DNA of 64,000 bases from Heliocidaris tuberculata. Lineage: Eukaryota; Echinodermata; Echinoidea; Camarodonta; Echinometridae. The notes beneath the pieces are model-generated. The model was not told the origin of the DNA. It ran no database searches and worked only from the letters and a program-made list of their open reading frames with translations. The DNA lies in assembly GCA_025618425.1 (NCBI GenBank), contig CM046833.1, positions 36,306,774 through 36,370,773 on the forward strand, given 5' to 3'. Within the stretch, counting starts at the first letter, position 1. Each line of letters begins with the position of its first letter. Both the position numbers and the translations under genes were made by a program. Below, piece after piece: positions 23,656 to 35,149 of the stretch.

Positions 23656-24503
23656 TAAGAGACGGAATAGAATGGAAGAGAGATTGGGAGCAGGGACAGA
23701 AACAGAGTCATTTCTCATGTGTTCACAGAAAAACATGAAAAGGGTGATTTTTTTTTTTTTTTTTTAGACTTGACCTGTTTGCAGGGGGCATAGGCTGAGC
23801 AGATATCTTTCAAGTTTATGTATAAAATTGTTCAGACTAGAGGATTATTAATTTCTGTATCTAAAGAGTTCCAATACATGGAACCTGAAATAATAAAGGT
23901 ATTTTGTACAAGAAGTGTTCTTGTTAGATGTAAGTGGTAAGCATTGCCTTGTCCCGTTAGACATTTGTGTACAGTGTTGTTCTTTTGAAACATATCAAAA
24001 ATAGCTGGGAGGTCATTTTTACCTAATTAGTACATGAATTGGCCTAGATGGAAATAATGAAAGTCTTTTGATGAAAGTCCTTCAGCGTGAGGAATTTATT
24101 TTCAAAAAAATAAAATATCCATATGAGTAATTTGCATGAAATAATCACTTAATACTTTTTTTTGCAGAAGTATTCTGTTTAATTGTGATTGTACTCCACA
24201 ACACCATGCTAATATACCATAATTTATATATGGTAATATCAAAGTATGATATAATGTGAGTAGAGTGGGAGAAGGAAGGAAATATTTCAGTTTGTTAATA
24301 ACTCCAATATGTTATAAATATGCAGTTTCCAGAATATTTATTGTGGATTACACAGAGAAAATGCTGTTTAAAACAGTTGTTTACAATATGAACTGAGCAA
24401 CCCGTTGTACAGTTCATTTTGTAAACAATTTGTTTAAATATTAAACAGGTTGTATAAGTTTTAGACAACCTTTTTAAAAAGAGTTTTTACTGTGTAGAAT
24501 TCC

Positions 24504-25620
24504 TAAAGTGCGGTTTTCACGGGGCTCGTGAACGTTTTGCGAAGGACGTGAATGTCAAAAAACGGCAAAGTCTAACAGTCGCATTTTATGCGGCAAAAGT
24601 TCGCAAAACATGTGCATAGGTTCGGAAGCTTCCCAAATCGTTCGTGAACGTCGTTTTTAGTTCGGAGGAAATTTTTAAAATTTTTAAAATTTCTCGCGAA
24701 TGTTTCCCGCATCCCGGTGCGTTTTTTATGCGTGATTTGTTTGCAAACATGTTGTAAAACCTTTGTCATATGCGCAGGACCTGCGCAAAACGTGCGCGAT
24801 GTTCGCAAAGTTTTCGTAAATCCCCAACCAGATCACGCAAGTTTTGCGAATGTTTCGCGCAAGCCGCGAAGTTCGCGCGATTATTTTCCGACCTTTTGCG
24901 AACATTTTGCATACATATTTAGACATTTGGTGGCAAATCCAAACCACGTGACATAACCTCTTATCTATATAAAGCGCATAAATTGGGTGTCTGACTTCAT
25001 TTCAACATGCCGCCCAAAGGAAAGAGCCGAGGTCGAGCCTTCACCAAGAAGAGAAAGAAAATCCCCATCCCTGGGGAGGGGAAGCAAGTGCAAGGAGCAT
25101 CACAGGAGAAGCGGTCAGAAACAAACACAGACCTACATGTACTGCAACAAGCAGCAGAGCTTCCTCCTCAAAATCAAAAACTTCTTCTTCATCCATGTTG
25201 GGCTGATATCTAGACAAAAACTGATGGTGGCAATACTTTTCAAAGCATTTATATACTACCCAAATATCGGTCGGAACACTAGTCACAGGATAATCATGCA
25301 ACGTGTGTACGAATGTTGCGCGAATGTCGCATGGCGTTCATTGTTCGTGAAATAGACGGAAAACGTTCAAATATGTCGCAAAATATGCGCAAAAAATTCG
25401 CAAAAGATTCTTGGAACATTCGCGTTCTTCGCTTGTGCAGTTCGGCAACAGTGCGCACGACATTCGCACAAACATCGCGAGAACTTCGCATGAAATGCGC
25501 GAGAATAGTTTACGAATCCATTGTCGCGAAACATTCGGATATGAAACTTTTCCGAATCCATTTTCTTGACATTCACGTCCTTCGCAAAACGTTCGTGAGC
25601 CCCGTGAAAACCGCACTTAA
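24504..25620. mobile_element. Foldback element built from TTCGCGAA-like motifs
   Basis: The inverted ends run AAGTGCGGTTTTCACGGGGC, then TCGTGAACGTTTTGCGAAGG, and their exact inverse ends near 25620. Subterminal DNA is a dense array of TTCGC, GCGAA and CGAACATT motifs. The centre (about 24960-25270) differs and contains a 68-codon frame beginning ATG at 25007, whose product is lysine- and arginine-rich at the N-terminus (MPPKGKSRGRAFTKKRKK). I cannot assign it, and it may be captured sequence. Confidence 0.75.
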
Positions 25621-25739
25621 GAATTAAGTTGTAGAAACTTTTTGGAGGACAGTATCAAAAATAATGTTACCAGGAAGATAAGTGATTCTGTTCCTAAAAA
25701 GCATATGAATGGTCTTCTGCAGGTTAAGAGATAGTTTAT

Positions 25740-26842
25740 AAAGTGCAGCACTTTTAGGATCAATTCTAGACCAATTGAGGCTTCTTCTGATATGCAGTTG
25801 GAAAAATGTTTTTAAGTGAAAATGAATGAATGGCAAGCGGACATGAAAAAAAGTAGCTGCATGCTACAAAATCCTATGTGTATTCACATATCTCTGTTTC
25901 TGAAATCTGAAAATGTGAAGTGCATTACGTTTTTTTTCTAAACCTGCGGTGAACTACTGCAGTTTACCACATGTCACATGTGAACAAGCCTTAAAATGTT
26001 GTGGAATGGCAGAATGTCCTGTGTAATGGGCATTATGCTCTTCCAAATAAATTACTGATACTTTTAATACTGGAATGTAAGTTTCTTATATTGTTTTCTT
26101 TCAGTACATTTGATGATCTGCAATTTTTCAAAATTTTACAGTTCACATCATACAAACTTTAAGAGAAGGATGAGTTCTAGGAAAGGTGAAAAATAATTTG
26201 TGAGCTTTCCTATTCCTTTTATGTCAGTCTGGAAGAACATCATAGCTGAATTGTCACCTGAAAAGGGTTGCTCTTCAAATGCCCTCATATTCCAAATATG
26301 ACAAGAAATAGCTGAAGTGTTTGGGCCGAACATTCTTGCCACGTGTGTGCAGTCACTTATACCCATTTCTGTACGCAGAGGATGTGCTTATCAGCAAGAT
26401 TGCATCAATTTCTTATCATTTTGATGATTCCAAGTATACATCAATTCTTATGTAGACATGATCAACCTTTCCCAATTGACCACTTCAGTAATGTATGCAA
26501 ATTTTATACATACCTTTCAAACAAAGGTTGTTCTTGACAACTTGAAAGGCTTGCTGGACATAGCGACAAGTAATGTATGCAAACTGGATTCCAAGCATTG
26601 AGTCTCATTTCTAAAAAGCGGGTTAATGGAATAGCTCATCACTAGGTGCTCAGAGAAGAATACATAATGTATACATTACAGAACCGGTCTATTGCTTTGT
26701 GACAGTTTCTTCACAATGTCATCACCTGACAAGAACTCAGCTTTATCTTTAACAATCCATATATTGCATGATAAAGAATGCATAACAATCTCAACAACTT
26801 TTTATACTCAAATCAATTTGCATTATGACATTTTAGTCGACG
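25740..26842. other. Intergenic part of copy A
   Basis: It aligns with 44976-45780 and 46620-47060 of copy B. No gene is visible. Copy A is the empty site for the 840-bp insertion at 45781-46622 of copy B. Confidence 0.65.
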
Positions 26843-27217
26843 TGACATTTGATGAACCTTGAAAAGTTCTTCCCGTTGAAGTTTCTTGTGGATTAGTGAT
26901 CCCATCTTGTCTCCGAACAATTTCAGCTTTGTTGCTCCCAAAGTAACTTTGAGCATTTTGCATAATTTGCATAAATCAAAAACATCACATAGACAGGCAG
27001 CGCTAACAGTGTTGTTAATCTTGTGCAATTGTAAACCTGCGATGCAATATAATTCCCTGGAATATCCTCAGTTCATTGCGTCACAGGATATGCAAATTAT
27101 GCAAATTGGTCAAGGTTGCCAAAGGGGCAACGAAGCTGAAAGTGTTCTTTGACTATATACTTACAATTATAAATCAAAAAAAAACTTCAACGGACAGAAT
27201 TTTTCGAGGTTCACTGT
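26843..27217. mobile_element. Octamer-bearing foldback element, copy 2
   Basis: Inverted ends GATGAACCTTGAAAAGTTCT and ATTTTTCGAGGTTCA. The inner arms carry TTTTGCATAATTTGCATAAA and TATGCAAATTATGCAAATTG. The flanks match copy 3 (47065-47490). Confidence 0.7.
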
Positions 27218-27399
27218 TGGCTGTATAGGAGCGTCGAGTGGACTATTAGATGAAGAAGTCAAGAATGAATACTGCAAGTAATATGTGCACTTTTCAATGT
27301 AGTTCGAATCTATTACCAATTAATCTATTTTTACTTCATGTATTTTTACTTTCAGCATTTTGAGCAGCATGTTTGGTGTGTATTATCATGCTGAAATAC

Positions 27400-28100
27400 T
27401 CCACAATCAATCGTAAAGAATCAAACTCAGTCAATAATAATCAGCTAGCAAGAGCACCAAATCAATATCAGGAGAACCTAAAATAAGTGTAGTAAAACAG
27501 AAGTGCTCAAAATAAAGATGTTGACAAGAAGAAGTCCAGTAATGCTCTGATTTATTGGCCTGCACAGCAGACCTGACTTTCCATGCTTTTACAAAATATA
27601 TTCAAATACATGCAAATCAAATATCAAGTAACCAACAAAAGTACAGAGAATGGAAGAATTATTTTAGAAAGCAGAAGAATCAAGGTAAGGGGAGAAATTT
27701 GCACATAAGAGACTGTGATGTCATAAAGGGTATTGTAACACTTCACAAATTCACACTGAGACACCCCGCAATAAATCATGAAATAATCAAACTCAGTCAA
27801 AATTTAAAATTTAAAATTTAAAAATAAAGATGTCGACAAGAAGAAGTCCAGAAGTGCCCTGATTTATTAGTCTGCACAGCAGACCTCCCTTTCCATGCTT
27901 TAACAAAATATATTCCAATACATGCAAATGAAATATCAAGTAACCAATAAAAGTGCAGAGAATTGAAGAATCTAGAAAGTAGAATAACCAAGGGTGAAAG
28001 GTGAACCAATGAGGATGATATGGGTTGAGCATAAGCAGGGGTGAATGTTCTGAATAATATCAAGCTGGGCATGGAGATGATGAAAAGACAAGATGAATGC
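27400..28100. repeat. Diverged tandem duplication, period about 312 bp
   Basis: AATAAAGATGTTGACAAGAA with following sequence (from 27511) recurs as AATAAAGATGTCGACAAGAA (from 27823), and similarity continues through CTGCACAGCAGACCT and AATGAAATATCAAG-like parts. It is absent from copy B, so it belongs to an insertion spanning about 27380-30320. Confidence 0.65.
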
Positions 28101-28189
28101 GACTGCATCTCCTATATGCCTCCGCCTAAATTCAGTTGATGGCTCATACTGTTCTTGAAATGATAACCAGCATAAAAAGCCTCTAATTA

Positions 28190-28631
28190 CATGTTAACAG
28201 ACCTCTTTGAAATTTGACCTTACACCTTACACCAGAAGTGACCTCTATGACCTTTGACTTTTGACCTACGTATCCCAAAATCTAATCAGATTAGTTTCTA
28301 TCGTGATACATACTAGTACCAAGTTTGATATTCATTCCTCAAATGGTTCTTGAGATATCGCGTTAACAAGGCTAACACCTGTAATTTCAGAAATTGACCT
28401 GTGACCTTTGACCTACATACCCCAAAATCTAATCAGATCACTTCCTATGGTGATACTAGCACCAAGTTTAAAGTTCATACCTCTAATGGTTCTTGAGTTA
28501 TCACGAGAACAATTCTAACACCTGAAATTTCAGAACTTGGCCTCTGTGACCTTGACCTTTGACCTACATACCCTAAAATCTAATCAGATCATCATCCTAT
28601 GGTGATACATACTAGCACCAAGTTTGAAGTT
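28190..28631. repeat. Tandem repeat with TGACCTTTGACCT motifs, left part
   Basis: Units of about 150 bp hold TGACCTTTGACCTACATACC, CCAAAATCTAATCAGATC, GGTGATACATACTAGCACCA and GGTTCTTGAG. The array resumes at 29753 after the retrocopy. TGACCTTTGACCT is a direct repeat of the nuclear-receptor half-site spaced by one base (DR1). Confidence 0.8.
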
Positions 28632-29752
28632 ATACTTATGTAGAGCCTTATTTTGAACACTACATGTATGAGTCAGAGAACTTTGTTTATGTTTACATAA
28701 TTTATGCTCATGCTCATCTCATGCTTGTCCATTACATTTTTCACCTGCCAGGCACCCTCCATACCATCTCCATCCATACCACCTGTTCATTGTACATTTC
28801 ATCCCATTGTCATGTTCCCTGCATACACTCTATGTGCAGTCACTGTTGTATGTGCAGTGTATATACTCATTGTGCATTGTATTTAAGCTAGACACACGTA
28901 CTGTGTGTGTCATGGTCATTGCTAAACACATTATTCTTACTTAGCTACACACACCCCTGATGTTCATCTTTGTTCATCTTTGTTCACCCCTCTCATAACT
29001 TTTATTTCTGATTGGTCAGTTATTTAGTTGAGACTTTTATGATTGGTCAATGTGATTCTGAATATTAATTTTTGTGGAGAAACAAGGAAAGAACAAAGTG
29101 GAACAAGTTCCATGTGCTTTTATGCCAGTTGTAACCCAGATCTTGAGAGTGCTGTATCTATTTTATTTTTCTGACACCTGTGTAGTGAACTCTATAGTAT
29201 ACGCCATCATACTTTTAATAGCCACCCTACATCTGGTAGCAGCAGTTAATTGGATTGCTACACTTACAAATCAAAATAAGTTGTTTGGATTTTGCGGTAT
29301 CAATAACAGTGCACTAAACTGTATACTGATGTTTGTACGACGAGAAATATTTCACGCCAAATTACAAAATCAATTACCTTCATTTCAGAAAATTATATTA
29401 GCTGTAAAATGTTATTATGAAATGGAAAATTACATATATCAAACGAATCTCAAAGAAAAGAAATTACTGAAGAAATGGTTTCTATTCAGAAAATGTTTTG
29501 CGAGCGTTGGCAGAGTGACAACATGAAATGATCAATTTACTATGTATTGTTTTATATCATATGTATTGAAAAAGTCATGTTGTTATTTTTCTCTGCCCTC
29601 AAGCTTGGGCCGTGATGTTCATTGATGTTCATTGTTATGCCATTGTTTACTCATCCTGTTGCAAGATCCTGATTACGAAAATATATGATTATTTGTATTT
29701 GTTGAATTTGTTTTTTGTAAATAAAGAACCCTGTGGAAGGGAAAAAAAAAAG
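28632..29752 (+). mobile_element. Polyadenylated retrocopy with 10-bp target-site duplication
   Basis: The insert interrupts a repeat unit. GTTTGAAGTT occurs immediately before (28622-28631) and after (29753-29762). The insert ends in a poly(A) run (29742-29751) 16 bases after an AATAAA signal (29720-29725). This is the signature of L1-type retroposition of a polyadenylated RNA. The source is unknown; it may be a processed transcript or an unrecognised non-LTR element. Confidence 0.85.
29122..29526 (+). CDS. 134-codon frame in the retrocopy, unknown product
   Basis: The first ATG in the frame is at 29122; the frame is open upstream to 29074 without an ATG. The product has a hydrophobic stretch around residues 22-47 (NSIVYAIILLIATLHLVAAV within it) that could cross a membrane, then a cysteine-containing, lysine-rich C-terminal half. 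I recognise no family. It lies about 490 bases into a 1.1-kb retrocopy and ends about 195 bases before the polyadenylation signal, a layout that fits a small mRNA with 5' and 3' UTRs. The length could still be chance. Confidence 0.35.
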   Translation: MPVVTQILRVLYLFYFSDTCVVNSIVYAIILLIATLHLVAAVNWIATLTNQNKLFGFCGINNSALNCILMFVRREIFHAKLQNQLPSFQKIILAVKCYYEMENYIYQTNLKEKKLLKKWFLFRKCFASVGRVTT

Positions 29753-30320
29753 GTTTGAAGTTCATACCTCAAATGGTTCGAGTTATCGCTAGAACAAGGC
29801 TAACATCTGAAATTTCAGGAATTGACCTCTGGGACCTTGACCTTTGACCTACATACCCCAAAATCTGGTCAGATCGTCTTCCTATTGTGATACATACTAG
29901 TACCAAGTTTGAAGTTCATACCTCAAATGGTTCTTGAGTTATCTCTAGAACAAGGCTAACACCTGAAATTTCAGGAATTGGCCTCTGTGACCTTGACTTT
30001 TGACCTACATACCCCAAAATCTACTCAGATCGTCTTCCTATGGTGATACATACTAGCACCAAGTTTGAAGTTCATACCTCAAATGGTTCTTGAGTTATCT
30101 CTAGAACGAGGCTAACACCTGAAATGTCAGGAATTGGCCTCTGTGACCTTGACCTTTGACCTACGTACCCCAAAATCTAATCAGATCGTCTTCCTATGGT
30201 GATACATACTAGCACCAAGTTTGAAGTTCATACCTCATGTGGTTCTTGAGTTATCGCTAGAACGAGAAAGCGGGACAGACGGATGAACGGATGGACAACC
30301 AGAAAACATAATGCCTCCGG
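29753..30320. repeat. Tandem repeat with TGACCTTTGACCT motifs, right part
   Basis: About four further units of the 28190 array follow. The last ends in GGGACAGACGGATGAACGG and ATAATGCCTCCGGCGCC, which looks like a defined element end; ATATGCCTCCGCC near 28113 may be the other end. Confidence 0.75.
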
Positions 30321-30404
30321 CGCCGGAGAATGGAACAGGCGTATGTGAGGAAAACAATAGGAAGAGCAAAGAACAGATTTAACCCCTTACAATAACAACT
30401 AGAA

Positions 30405-30890
30405 TATCACTGAAGGTGATTAATACCCCTGCCCCAATGTGTGTGCCAAATTTCAAGAGCATTGCTTGAAAAATGAGGAAGTAGTTCAATGCGCAAGATT
30501 TCAACCTGATTTACTGCCATAATATGCCATTACCATGGCAACGCAGTTCTGGCACATTAAAGAAATATGTCTTGCACATCTCCATCCCAAGACAATTGTG
30601 AGTGCCAAATTTCATGAGCATTGCTCAAAAAATGAGGAAGTAGTTTGATGCGCAAGATTTCAACCTGATTTATTGCCATAATATGCCGTTACCATGGCAA
30701 CAGTTTCCAACCCATTCAAAAAATATGTCTTGCAAATCTCCATCCCGAGACCAATGTGTGTGCCAAATTTCATGAGCATTGCTTGAAAAATGAGGAAGTA
30801 GTCTGATTTGCAATGGACCGACTGCCCGCCCGACCGCAAGCTGATTCCTATATACCCCCCTTCAAACTTTGTTTGGCGGGGGTATAATAA
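30405..30890. mobile_element. MITE containing a tandem repeat, ends TAATACCCCTGCC and GGCGGGGGTATAATA
   Basis: The termini are inverted repeats. The interior repeats TGTGTGCCAAATTTCA, AGCATTGCTTGAAAAATGAG, GGAAGTAGT and CCATGGCAAC two to three times. Copy B lacks this segment (CCCCTTACGACAATAACCC near 48079), giving an empty site. Confidence 0.7.
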
Positions 30891-31800
30891 CCCAATACAA
30901 TACAATACAATACTACAATACAATACAATACAATTATTAAACACAATGCAATATACAGTCCATGCTTAGAATCTAAGGTAGCAATGCTGATACTGGGTTT
31001 GGGGATTCCCACATCTATTTTTAGAACAACATTGGAGAGGAAGTAACAACACTGGCGAGGAAGTAACAACACTGGCGAGGAAGTTAAACAACACTGGTAT
31101 ATAAATTGTTCAATAACCCTTGGTAAATACAAACAATGTCGGCTTTCTCTCTCTCCGTACAATTCTACAAGACACCAAGTTCCTGTGCATCATTATTGTG
31201 AACAAGTTACCGTAACCAGGTAAACCGATAGAGAATCAAATTTGATTCTAAAAATACATACTTGTATAACTGATGAACTACGGTCCAAAATTTTAATAGC
31301 AGCCACATCTGAGGAATCAAAATTAAAAAATGATTCTTACTTGCACTTGCGTATGTAATTTCAACTGATTCCATAATTTTCAGAAATGTCCCTTTATTGT
31401 AGATTAACTTGTTTCTAAGAGACGATACTGTTGCAAGATTTATGAACTCATAAGTATCGATACTCAACAAATTTTGTTCCAAGTGTTTTTGTTTTTTTCA
31501 GACTATGTATAGTGTATTTTCTTGTTTTGAGTTTGAAATTTTTCATGACGTGCTGAATGGAGATTTTGATTTTATTTTTGTAATTATGATCAATACAATG
31601 TAGTTATTACAATATTATTATTAATAATCACTCAATTAGTTCGTAAAATCCATCACAGTAAAACACATATAATGGGCATTTCAAGTAATGTATCTGTTTT
31701 TTAGTTTGACAAAACAATGAAAGTACAAAAGTAATAATTTTGTGCCAATATATTGGTTTATTTAATCAAAACTTTCTTGCATATCACGTGTATGAATGTA
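30888..31800. other. AATAC microsatellite and upstream region of gene 4
   Basis: (AATAC)n lies at 30893-30940. About 30950-31500 aligns with 48125-48660 of copy B, including AACAACATTGGAGAGGAAGT and GACACCAAGTTCCTGTGCAT. No gene is seen on either strand. Confidence 0.6.
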
Positions 31801-31973
31801 GAGGAAGGGAGAGAAAGAGAGAGAGAGAGAGAAACAGAGGAGAAAGAGAGATTGATAGAGGAGAGAGAGAGGAGAGAGAGAGGAGAGAGAGGTAGAGGAG
31901 ATAGAGGAGAGAGGTAAAAGAGAGAGAGGGGGGAGAGAGAGAGAAATATTAGGAGAGAGGGAGGAGGAGTGCA
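31801..31973 (+). promoter_or_regulatory. GA-rich tract upstream of gene 4
   Basis: An almost pure purine (GAGAGA) tract ends 165 bases before the gene 4 ATG. Gene 6 has a counterpart at 49674-49933, ending 151 bases before its ATG. The shared position suggests it predates the duplication; a role as a GAGA-type promoter element is a guess. Confidence 0.4.
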
Positions 31974-32137
31974 GAAGGATTTTTTAAACTGGTATTTTAC
32001 TAAGTAACTGTATGCATATGTAAATGCAGAAAAAAATTATAATCATTCCATGCATGTCTATGGGGCATTTTAATTCTTCTTTTTTTCAATGTCTTTGAAA
32101 AAGGTGTTTTAAATCGTGTTTTTAAAGGCATCTAAAA

Positions 32138-33929
32138 ATGCAAAGTTTCAAATGTGCCAACACTGCTTTTCTTACTCTTTTGATAGCACCAACAATGATG
32201 CTCAAGCCAGTTTTAATCTCTATCTACGTTGGGTACACGATGTGGTTCATTTCACACCTGACAACAAGAAGCTACAAATTAATTGCAGGAACTACTCCAG
32301 CTGGGATACCAGCACTAAAACTTCCTCCAGTCCCACATACTGAATTTTATGATGGGAAGAACACCCAAGATGCAGTCTGCATTAGCAACTTCACTGCACC
32401 TATGAGTTGCATAAATAAAGGAAGGAATTTAAACCTGGACTTGGAACAGAATAGCAGTCCAGTCCACTTCACTGTACAATCTTCATATCCAAAGGCCGAC
32501 ATGCACAAGTCATCCAGCAGCCATGATCTTGCCTTACACAAGGCTTCAGAACATAAACATTTGTCGCACATGGCTTGTTGTTTTTTTTTGCCTTGTGTTG
32601 TACTTCATGCATACTATCCTGGCTAAAATGTGGCAAAAAATAATATCATCTATAGGATCAAAAACAAAGAGCTATATACAGTCTTTAAAGTTCCCTATCT
32701 TCATCTTCCTAGGCTACATGCTGTGGTTCATTACAGAATCGTCATCGATAGACTATAAACAGAGTTCAGCAAGTCATCGGTCCTCTACAATCATCTGGGT
32801 GACTTCCACTTTCATAGCTGCTCACAGCACTCTCTATGAAACAGATGCATTCATAAACATCCCGGCCTCTGTAGGAATACATCCTGGTAGCACTTCAGCA
32901 GATGAGGAGCAACAACTTCCTTCAGTCCCACATGCTGACAATGGTAGTGGCAAGATAAATGTTACGTTTTCCTTGTTCAACCTTGATGCAGGTATACATA
33001 AGGTAAATGAAGGACATTATTTGGCTCCATCCAGTTGTCATGATGTTGCAATATCATATCAAATTGACACAACTAACCTGGTTGCAACTGTGTTAACACT
33101 GTGTCTCCTGATACATGGTATATTTCCTACTTTGAATAAAATGTGTAGAAAAATAGTATGTCTCATATCAGCAAACTATGAAAAGATCATAGAGGAAAAA
33201 TCTAAGGTAAGGGAAAACTCAACAATCCAACTATCAAACAGACTAATAGACGACTGTCTGAATGAAGTTCATAGGACCGAGTCCTTACTTACTCAAAAAT
33301 ATAACATAATCTCATACTCCTACATGAAATCTATAGAGAGAGAGACAAACTCACAGTTGGAAGAGAGTGAAAGAAAACTTGGAGAAGTTCAGACCTCCTT
33401 GCGGGAGATGCAAGTTGCATATAATGAAAAGAGGGATGCATTCTCACAATTACAAGTACAATTAGACGAGCGTATAAGAGAACTTTGTCAGAAAAGTAGA
33501 AGAATCCTTTATATAGAATCCAGAGAGAGAGAGACAAACTCAAAGCTACAAGACAGTGAAAGAAAACTTGGCGAGGCTCAGACCTCCTTGAGGTGGATGC
33601 AAGATGCATATTCAGAGCTAGATTTAAGAGAGTTGGAAAGAAACACACAATTACAAGAGCTCAAACAAAAACTAATTGAGACAAAGACCATGCTACGTCA
33701 AAAGGAAGCTGCCCTCACTCAATTGCAATCTCAACAGAATACAAGATCATCCGAGATGGAAGAGAAAATCAAATGTGGCGTTTGTTTTGAGGAAGAAAAG
33801 AAATGTGCTCTCAAATGCGGTCACATGCTCTGCGACAGATGCCTTCAAATGATACATTCTTCTCCCAACAATCACTGTCCACATTGTCGAACGCCAATCG
33901 AGGGTGTTATCAAAATCTACTTTTCTTAA
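32138..33929 (+). CDS. Gene 4: multi-membrane-segment coiled-coil RING protein, with a +1 frameshift
   Basis: The frame starts at ATG 32138 and is open to 32626. The C-terminal frame is open from about 32523 to 33929. Alignment with gene 6 shows that one extra base in the T-run at about 32580-32590 causes the switch; otherwise the two frames form one protein of about 596 residues. It has two tandem modules, each a hydrophobic segment with a GYxxWFI motif, a loop with sequons (Asn-Phe-Thr, Asn-Ser-Ser, Asn-Val-Thr) and a second hydrophobic segment ending in a KMxxK(I/L)-type basic patch. A coiled coil and a RING follow. The RING keeps all eight ligands but has one residue fewer between C2 and C3 (10) and one more between C6 and C7. 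The chain ends Lys-Ile-Tyr-Phe-Ser. The shift may be an assembly error, an allele or a real break. The loop of module 1 lacks 10 codons that gene 6 keeps. Confidence 0.7.
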
Positions 33930-34022
33930 AGTTTCAAAAATTCTGACTCTGTTTTATTGTCTGATCAAGGTTGCCCGCACTTGACCCACAAGATATCTAC
34001 AATGCAAATTCATACAACACAA
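33930..34022. other. Gene 4 3' flank
   Basis: Short non-coding stretch ending at the piggyBac-like MITE. Confidence 0.5.
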
Positions 34023-34445
34023 CCCTTTTAGGACAGGAATTATAAAGGGACAAATTGATCAGCTTTTGTTCTTCAAATTGGCAACAACAGTATTTTTCTT
34101 GTATTTTTACATGTTTTGTTCATTGTTCTAATTAAAAATCATGTCTCTGTAAACACTATATGGGCAGTAACTACATGTCCATAAGTTCAAAATTTGCTAA
34201 TTCGTATAAAAAATAGTGATTTTGAACCTCTCACAATGTTGCCAATTTAAAGATTTCCAAACTTATTTTCTTTTTTAAAATTCCTGATGTCGACACAACA
34301 ATATTGTGTCTGATGTCATGCAAAAAAAATTAATAAATTGTGTAGGGCAATTTTTTACCTTTCTGGTCATGTGTTTTGTACATTTTCTTGGGTTCTACAT
34401 CAGAACTTATTGAGCCACAAATTGTGGACAATTGTCTCGAAAGGG
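34023..34445. mobile_element. piggyBac-like MITE, copy 1 (diverged)
   Basis: The left end CCCTTTTAGGACAGGAATT and the right end GTCTCGAAAGGG match the other two copies (47672, 52226). TTAA follows on the right (34446-34449); the left flank has decayed to ACAA. Shared interior: TTGTTCTTCAAATTGGCAAC and TTGCCAATTTAA. Confidence 0.75.
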
Positions 34446-34449
34446 TTAA

Positions 34450-35149
34450 GCAAGGTTCTTTCAAGACTGTCCTGATTATCCTCAATGATAAATTCATAGT
34501 CATACATAGTGGTGTATATTGAATGGGACTAACCTTGACCAGCTTTTGCTATATGTTGGCTCCATTTACTTAATGTACACTTATACTTTAATATTGTCAT
34601 GCCAAAAATTCAATGTTTCTTGAACATTTTGATCATTTTGATTACAAATGAATGAATGGACATATAGAAACACACATAAATGTAGATGAGAAGAAAACAA
34701 ATCTTGGTGAGCAAAGGTGATATATAATGAAATTTTTCATAACTTTTTTCTACCGGACCTCTGTTACTGAGTTTACATGATGCGTTATTAGTCTGTAACG
34801 AGTCTGGCTTGGCTCAAAACCTTCAGTCTGGTGAGTTTGAGACCGCTTCTGGTTCCGAGCTACAGCACTAGATATCCTACCAATTTGACGCGTGATATCG
34901 TTTTGTATTGTTTTGTGTTTTTCATTTGTTTCATTGTGTAATCTAGACATTACTTTGTTTATAAGTTGATTTGTTAAATTTACAAAATTTTATGGTTTGG
35001 TTATATCATATATTGTTAGAATAAACATTAAATTCAATCAATTGAAAATTTGGTGAATATTTTGTTGTTTTGTGTCACAAATAATATAAGAGCAAGGCAA
35101 ACATATATAAACTATAAACAAAGCAGATTACAAAATCAATTTGAATTAG
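34450..35149. other. Intergenic, no recognisable gene
   Basis: AT-rich. Around 34790-34880 there is a moderately GC-rich stretch (CTGGCTTGGCTCAAAACC) of unknown nature. Confidence 0.5.

Larger units (their letters stand above)
23017..25739 (-). mobile_element. LINE-derived insertion in copy A, interrupted by two DNA elements
   Basis: Copy B runs directly from GTGCAGTGTTTTATAAAGTTC (near 44969); copy A has about 2.7 kb between the same points. It begins with (GATTT)n, a LINE-type tandem tail if read on the minus strand, and continues as AT-rich sequence without intact frames. The assignment to a LINE rests on the tail and on general resemblance. Nested inside are 23383-23655 and 24504-25620. 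Confidence 0.5.
21615..33929 (+). repeat. Segmental duplication, copy A (gene 3 to gene 4)
   Basis: Anchors pair in the same order with copy B (38944-52799): the gene 3 RING with the gene 5 RING, the flank CATCTGCTGTCTTTT (22610) with 44308, GCATGCTCGTACAT (22990) with 44953, TCAATTCTAGACCAATT (25759) with 45004, 26100-26560 with 45470-46780, the octamer foldbacks, 27230-27380 with 47500-47640, 30320-30390 with 47635-47668 and 48079, 30890-31500 with 48090-48660, and gene 4 with gene 6. The length differences are explained by copy-specific insertions. Confidence 0.85.
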
